Assembly (NCBI GenBank): GCA_963678705.1 | Contig: OY783208.1 | Span: forward strand, 21,726,207-21,790,206 | From: Panorpa germanica | Lineage: Eukaryota > Arthropoda > Insecta > Mecoptera > Panorpidae | Length of the DNA: 64,000 nucleotides | Direction: 5' to 3' | Shown here: positions 60,001 to 64,000 of the stretch, one piece after another | Layout: the number at the start of each line of letters is the position of its first letter | Position numbering within the stretch: position 1 is the first letter of the stretch | Translations under genes and position numbers: made by a program | Notes under the pieces: model-generated | The model's input: only the letters and a program-made list of their open reading frames with translations | Database searches by the model: none | What the model was told of the DNA's origin: nothing

Positions 60001-61584
60001 ACTTCACCTTTTAGAATCCAAACGATGAAAAAGTTGATGCTAACTACAATAGATGGCTTAGTTGACTGTAGCTTCACCTAGCTAGCCATTTTACCAAATT
60101 GTTTCCTGAGTGATCACATTTACATCAATGCATCTAATACGCATGCGTTGGTTTGTCGGCTAACGACACCGCCATAAATAACCCATTGTATTTGCTACAC
60201 TTATTTAACAGTTTCAAAAATCAAAACTTTCCACACCTTTATCTTCCTCATCTTCAGAGCCAGCTCCAGTACTTGCTGAGTTCCTTTTGTGTTCATTAGA
60301 ACGGCTTCTCGCAGAGGCTCATCAAATCTGTGGGATGAAAAGACACATAAAAGTTCCTGAATTCATTTCATTGACATACTCCCACTGAAGAACCATTAGA
60401 CAATTAGATTGGGAACTGATTCTAAATTATATAAAATTTGGATGGTTTATTGATATATACGTATAAGTTCCATTTTTAGCCGCCAGAAAAGAAACTTTTA
60501 ATTGGGACAAGAAGTAGGCCATGGCTCCTTAATATCTTGATCCGACAATGTCCTACATAGAAGTGTATTTGAAGTCAATATAAATTACCTAACGCTGGCA
60601 GCAGCGTGGAAGACAATGGAGACGCCCATCAGTCGCTGCAAGTCTTCCTTCGAGATGCCAAGATGTTCCTCCATGACGTCACCATAAATTGGGACAAGCT
60701 TTGACGTTGCTGTAGGGTCCAACTTCTTCAGAGGTTCAAACAGCTGCAGAAATAGTTATTGAGAAGAGCTAATATTACGATCTACAGAAAAGCTGTTTAC
60801 CCAGTAAACATTTGGTGAAGTGCCCTATTTAGTGACGTTTCTATCACTATTTCAGTTCAATTATAGTTCGCATCAACTTTATCTTCATTTGTATTCCGAC
60901 AGGGTATTCCGTGGTTCCGTCATCTGTAGCCGATAAAGTAGACATTTTATATGAAAAAATGTGAGAAACTGAACTATAAATGAACTCTTTCATGACAAAA
61001 AAATCATGACGCATCTTCAATATGATGTCAAAGTGACTCCAAAATGTTTACTGGGTAAGAAATGTTTATGCAAGTTAGAGTTATCAAGACAAACAAGAAA
61101 TAGTTGATTACGCATTTATTTCTAAGATGACTACCAAATGAAGGCGACTTTGACTCAAAATTCAAAATTAAACACTAGTTCAAGGTTTTCGCATTACGAA
61201 ATCTATACCCAAACCGCCTATTTTATCTACATCACAAAAACTAAGTTATATTACCGGAAGTTGAGTTATCTTTTCAATCCGCTGCTCTGGAGTCATTCCT
61301 TTCTTCGCCCGCATCAGGAGGAAGATGGTTTTGACATCCGGACAAGATCTAAGTAACTTCTCTACCAAAACTTTACCCATAAAACCTGAAATAGTGAAAT
61401 GAAAACAAACGAAATTGACAAGGAGTCTTATTTATTTCAGGTAAAGATTGTTTGTCTTAGACTTATTTAGGTATAAATCATTAGTTAACAATAATAAACC
61501 ACAGTTGGATCATTTACCTGAAGCTCCAGTTATGAACACGTCTTGTCCTGCGTAGAACTCCGGAATTGAAAGCGTGGCGGCCAT
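48060..61584 (-). CDS. Fatty acyl-CoA reductase
   Basis: Fatty acyl-CoA reductases turn acyl-CoA into fatty alcohols with NADPH, for wax, cuticular lipid or pheromone; they are usually ER or peroxisomal membrane enzymes. Thirteen exons in consistent phase give 511 residues, normal for the family: 61584-61518, 61385-61255, 60743-60589, 60327-60237, 58317-58172, 58083-57974, 56655-56578, 55988-55880, 55809-55626, 54543-54473, 54361-54236, 52967-52836, 48195-48060. The N-terminal Rossmann domain has [20 protein letters not shown] (TGxxGxxG at 19-26), [11 protein letters not shown], and the catalytic YTFAK (Tyr206, Lys210). [20 protein letters not shown] is also typical. The C-terminal domain (about 358-470) has [12 protein letters not shown] and a tail with a hydrophobic membrane segment ([12 protein letters not shown]). 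Exon 12 ends AAAG|GCAAGT, a GC-AG intron that keeps the frame into exon 13. Introns hold many transposons but no break in the frame was seen. The substrate chain length cannot be read from sequence. Confidence 0.93.
49570..50212 (+). mobile_element. piggyBac transposon remnant (3' end)
   Basis: The frame [20 protein letters not shown], then after a one-base shift [11 protein letters not shown] and a stop, matches the cysteine-rich C-terminus of piggyBac transposases. Downstream, the right end reads AGTGTTCACACGGAGGG and abuts TTAA (50213-50216), the target of piggyBac. The left end and most of the transposase are missing. It lies in the large intron 12 of the reductase gene. Confidence 0.6.
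50330..50738 (-). repeat. MITE-family copy joined end-to-end with the next one
   Basis: Its right end GACCCCTAAAAAATGAGTTC ACAAGCC is the near mirror of the left end of the following element (GGGTTTGTGTCCTCATTTTT). The two elements therefore meet tail to tail in a short palindrome at 50713-50766. Confidence 0.55.
50739..52704 (+). mobile_element. MITE of the GGGCTTGTGTCC family, split by an LTR
   Basis: It starts with AATGGGTTTGTGTCC and ends with GGACACAAGTCCATTG. Without the insertion at 51197-52512 it would be about 650 bp, like 43995-44585. It lies in intron 12 of the reductase gene. Confidence 0.65.
51197..52512 (+). mobile_element. Solo-LTR-like insertion
   Basis: The segment starts TGTGGGGTTATT and ends CTCTACA (TG...CA), with TGCA on both sides (51193-51196 and 52513-52516) as target duplication. 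Comparison with other copies of the host MITE confirms the empty site CATGCATTTGG. Inside are a TATATTTAA box, AATAAA and three near copies of GTGTAATATAATTGATATTG. The text GGGACTCGAACC near 52288 resembles a primer binding site complementary to a tRNA T-arm, so part of an internal region may remain. Confidence 0.6.
53190..53530 (+). mobile_element. Decayed non-LTR retrotransposon fragment
   Basis: The frame [20 protein letters not shown] corresponds to RDKEIQQQERMGKIEKSNY in the copy at 32974-33968. It is followed by a frameshifted [12 protein letters not shown] and a remnant of the zinc knuckle region. It lies in reductase intron 11, just upstream of exon 12. Confidence 0.6.
54880..55500 (+). 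other. Unidentified ORF-bearing insert in a reductase intron
   Basis: Two consecutive plus-strand frames, 54967-55149 (about 60 codons) and 55150-55467 (about 105 codons, no ATG needed), lie between reductase exons 9 and 10. The second reads [20 protein letters not shown] and then a highly charged Lys/Ser/Thr/Asp tail ending in a stop. It may be the spliced or retrocopied end of an unknown gene or a transposon gag-like piece. No family was recognised. Confidence 0.35.
56022..56539 (+). mobile_element. Copy of the Helitron-like GGCGTC repeat
   Basis: Short copy starting near TCCCAGGTGTATATTTAT, containing TTTAAGACTTTTGGCGTCCC, and ending GACGGGGGTAACCTCTAG before T. The CTAG end is preserved. 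It lies in reductase intron 7. Confidence 0.55.
57316..57784. mobile_element. MITE with ~70-bp terminal inverted repeats
   Basis: Left text AAAGTGTGGTCAAAAAGTGT, then AGAGAGAAAGGTATATGTTC, is mirrored by GAACATATACCTTTCTCTCT and TTTTGGACACACTTT at the right end. There is no coding capacity. It lies in reductase intron 6. Confidence 0.75.
58491..59465. mobile_element. hAT-like non-autonomous transposon
   Basis: The ends CAGTGGCGTAGCTAGGTA and TACCTAGCTACGCCAGTG are inverted copies with one mismatch. The element is flanked by the 8-bp repeat ATAGCTAG (58483-58490 and 59466-59473). Eight-base duplications and CAGxGGCGTAGC ends are typical of hAT elements. The 975-bp body has no transposase. It lies in reductase intron 4. 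Confidence 0.8.
59820..60060. repeat. Related MITE fragment in reductase intron 4
   Basis: Phrases such as ATTGGATATTTGAGGTTATG and TTATCAATATACAGTGCAGT echo those at 3290-3350 and 50320-50370. Its ends are unclear. Confidence 0.4.
60800..61055. mobile_element. TA-flanked MITE with CCCAGTAAAC ends, short copy
   Basis: A 256-bp unit from CCCAGTAAACATTTGGTGAA to CCAAAATGTTTACTGGG with TA on both sides. It is a shorter relative of 45029-45884 and lies in reductase intron 2. Confidence 0.75.
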
Positions 61585-61799
61585 TTTATTTTGCTGTTTC
61601 TAAACTAGAAGAGAAATAGCATATCTTATAATTGTAAGAATATATGTTTTAGGTTTATTTAAGACGTTTTAAGAAGATTCGTTCCAGAAATGTTTAAGAT
61701 TAATATAATATCAGTTACAAAAATTTTAAATATGTTTTTCGCTACTGATACTTATAAATATTTTGTACTTAAGGAGGGGGTAAAATCAAATCGATACAA

Positions 61800-62410
61800 A
61801 AAAAATATATATTCGCTAATGTTTTTTGACGACACAGTTAATATATAATTATTTCTATAATTACTACATGATAAAATAACATTTAAAGAATACTTTGTGA
61901 AATTTTCATAAATAACTATCAAGAAATAAGCCATTGACAGCGAATCTCCGCTGACGTCAACTCATATAAAAACTCATCACTGGATTATTTGAAATCAAAA
62001 AACCAAAATGATTTCATTAGTTGGATAAGTTTCTGCAGGACATCCTGTCGAGTTATTTTCTTTTTATTGATTTTTCAATTTTTTACAGCACTTAGAAGTC
62101 AAAATACTATTCAGAAACTATGTTATTTTAAAATACGTAAAAATTAAAAAAACAAAAAAAACTCGACATCGTTACCTCGGCATTTATGTAAAGAAAGTGT
62201 GTGCAAAATTTCAAAAGAATCGGTGCAGTAGATTTTGAGCTAGAGAGGACAAGCTAAGTGTGAGAAAAACGCGTTTAAAAGTTTCAAAGAAAGACGAAAC
62301 CAGACCAGAGAGGTGAAAACTTAAAACTCTATATCTCCGACAGTTTTACTTCAATCGACTTCAAATTTTCACACAATAAACTTAATATGTTGTACATTCA
62401 TATAAATAAA
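61800..62410. repeat. Interspersed repeat shared with 26540-27085
   Basis: Same orientation as the first copy, with an extra stretch at about 62045-62160. It lies in the proposed 5' intron of the reductase. Confidence 0.7.
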
Positions 62411-62599
62411 CTAAAAAAAATTAAAATAAAATATTTCCATTGAAAATGGAATTAAAGTGCGAAATGAAATTACCAATGATTTTATTACGAGTTGAGACAC
62501 GGCGTGTAAACACTTTATGGTAAATAAGATAATTTGTATTTTTTAATATAAAATATTGTATTTATTTATCACAAAATCTATTATTTAATCTTTGCTTAC

Positions 62600-62700
62600 C
62601 TTTTTTAGTCCCGTTCTCTGTGTAACCAGCTGTGAGTCGAACTACCTATTGGATTGACAACACAGATCCCTGCATTACCGGCAGGGCAATCAGTTTCAGT
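62600..62700 (-). other. Possible 5' non-coding exon of the reductase
   Basis: On the minus strand, non-repetitive text ends at AAAAAAG|GTAAGC (donor at 62599). The reductase start codon is preceded by an acceptor TCTTCTAG at 61607-61605, 20 bases upstream of the ATG, so an upstream non-coding exon is required. The upstream limit is unknown. Confidence 0.4.
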
Positions 62701-63010
62701 GTCACACAAAGAAGAGCAAATGTCAAACGAGTTTATTACTGTTCATGGCAATAAAATAGCTAATAAAACTAAAACAATGTAAAAGTTTTACAAAAACTAT
62801 AGAAAAATAAATGAAATCACTATTTGAATATTAAAATAGCAAGAAATAAATGTTTTATCGGTAAATTGTCATCATGACTACTGAATTGTTTAAATTTTAA
62901 TGTATCAGACTGACGGTTTAAAACATTTTACTTTGATTTCATACATATTTAATTATTATGCCCTTCAATATACACCCCTCCTCTATCCCTACAACGCTCC
63001 ATGTGAATGT

Positions 63011-63655
63011 TTCCTTATTCGAAATGTTCTAAATGTTCAATTATTTTTTAATAACTCCTTATATGTTAAGAGATATTAACAATTAAAAAAGTCATTTTGT
63101 CTCTTTAATTATTAAAGTGATTCGACGTTGTAAAATATTCCAAGACATGTGACCTTACGTCCGCTAAGTTGCTATTTTTTTTATACAACAGCGTAAAAGA
63201 GATTTATTCTTAACAGTACTCTGACAAATTTACAGGTTACCAACCTTGCAGCTCATAAATCTCTGCTATATGTATTTATATATCAAAATATCAAATATTA
63301 TTTACAACTATTCCGAGAAATAATAAAATTTCAATATTATGTCTGCCCTAACAGGGTTAAATAATATAAAAACTTATTATTCTTTGACTTGACTTGGTTA
63401 TTTGACTACCAACAGCTACAAAACATTACCACAACACTGACCTACTCAACAAATAACTGACGTTAAAATGCATTTCACGTCATACAAATATGGACGATTA
63501 TTTCTAGCGCTAAAACTACAATTCAAACTTTTAATTGCTATATCTTCGTCAACATTTAGATATTTAATAAAATAGACACGCCAATACACATTTATTAACA
63601 TCAAGTTCAATCAACAATTGAAAAATCGACCACTATAAAATGAGGACACAAGCCC
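63011..63655 (-). mobile_element. MITE of the GGGCTTGTGTCC family
   Basis: It is mirrored relative to 43995-44585 and ends ATGAGGACACAAGCCCATCC. It contains the shared text ACACATTTATTAACATCAAG. It lies upstream of the reductase gene. Confidence 0.65.
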
Positions 63656-64000
63656 ATCCTTTTTTTTGAAGTATTGGTAAATTGCCGTTTTATTTTATTT
63701 AATATCCAAAAATTGACCGATATATATATCTATTTAAAGTTTGAATTTTCTTTTACTACTATATAATATTACTGTTGTTATCCTCGTAACTGATGACGTC
63801 ACGAACTGAATAGAATATAATAAGTAATTCTATTTATTTTTCGTTTTATATTACATTATATTGAAAAAATTTAGGTCGATGCAGCAGCTACTATAGCTTT
63901 GACGTTTAATTCTGCATCTCTTTTGCACTTGTCTTGCTTAACAGTGATGGTAAAGATTTCAACATTTTTGTAATTTTTACCACAATAATTATTAAAGGAA
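63656..64000. repeat. Related repeat fragment at the window end
   Basis: It resembles 1540-1830: both carry TATAGCTTTGACGTTTAATT, then CTGCATCTCTTTTGCACTT. No gene was seen. Confidence 0.5.

Overview
The window looks like AT-rich nuclear DNA from an arthropod, most likely an insect. It has spliced genes with GT-AG introns, dense interspersed transposons, a fatty acyl-CoA reductase of the insect expansion type, and secreted protease-homolog and fibrinogen-like domains typical of invertebrate immunity. No rRNA, tRNA or CRISPR array was found. All exon structures were derived by hand from splice sites, reading phase and family motifs, not from transcripts.

Layout. (1) 1-4.3 kb: two convergent housekeeping genes, the 3' part of exportin-6 (+) and LIN37 of the DREAM/MuvB complex (-). 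The terminal exon of both is missing from the 1.4 kb between them. (2) 4376-11078: a complete 6.7 kb Mutator-like DNA transposon with ~447-bp terminal inverted repeats and a 9-bp target duplication, inserted 88 bp upstream of the LIN37 start codon. Its 1262-residue transposase ends in a complete ubiquitin-specific-protease (C19) domain. (3) 11.3-46.5 kb: a large inverted duplication. Each arm carries one copy of a 12-exon gene, the two divergent: copy A (-, 12117-22577) and copy B (+, 29207-44878). The predicted product is a secreted, catalytically dead trypsin-like domain joined to a fibrinogen-related lectin domain. Both copies keep the same inactivating changes, and both have an in-frame stop just past the splice donor that joins the two domains. 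That suggests a choice between a short protease-homolog and a long fusion. (4) 23.1-28.7 kb: a spacer between the arms with decayed retrotransposons, a small DNA transposon and the first two exons of an unknown secreted protein. (5) 48.06-61.58 kb: a complete 13-exon fatty acyl-CoA reductase (-), with one GC-AG intron and introns full of nested transposons (piggyBac remnant, solo LTR, hAT-like, TA-flanked MITEs).

The genes do not form one pathway. The most unusual parts are the duplicated protease-homolog/lectin pair, probably extracellular recognition proteins, and the transposase carrying a deubiquitinase domain.
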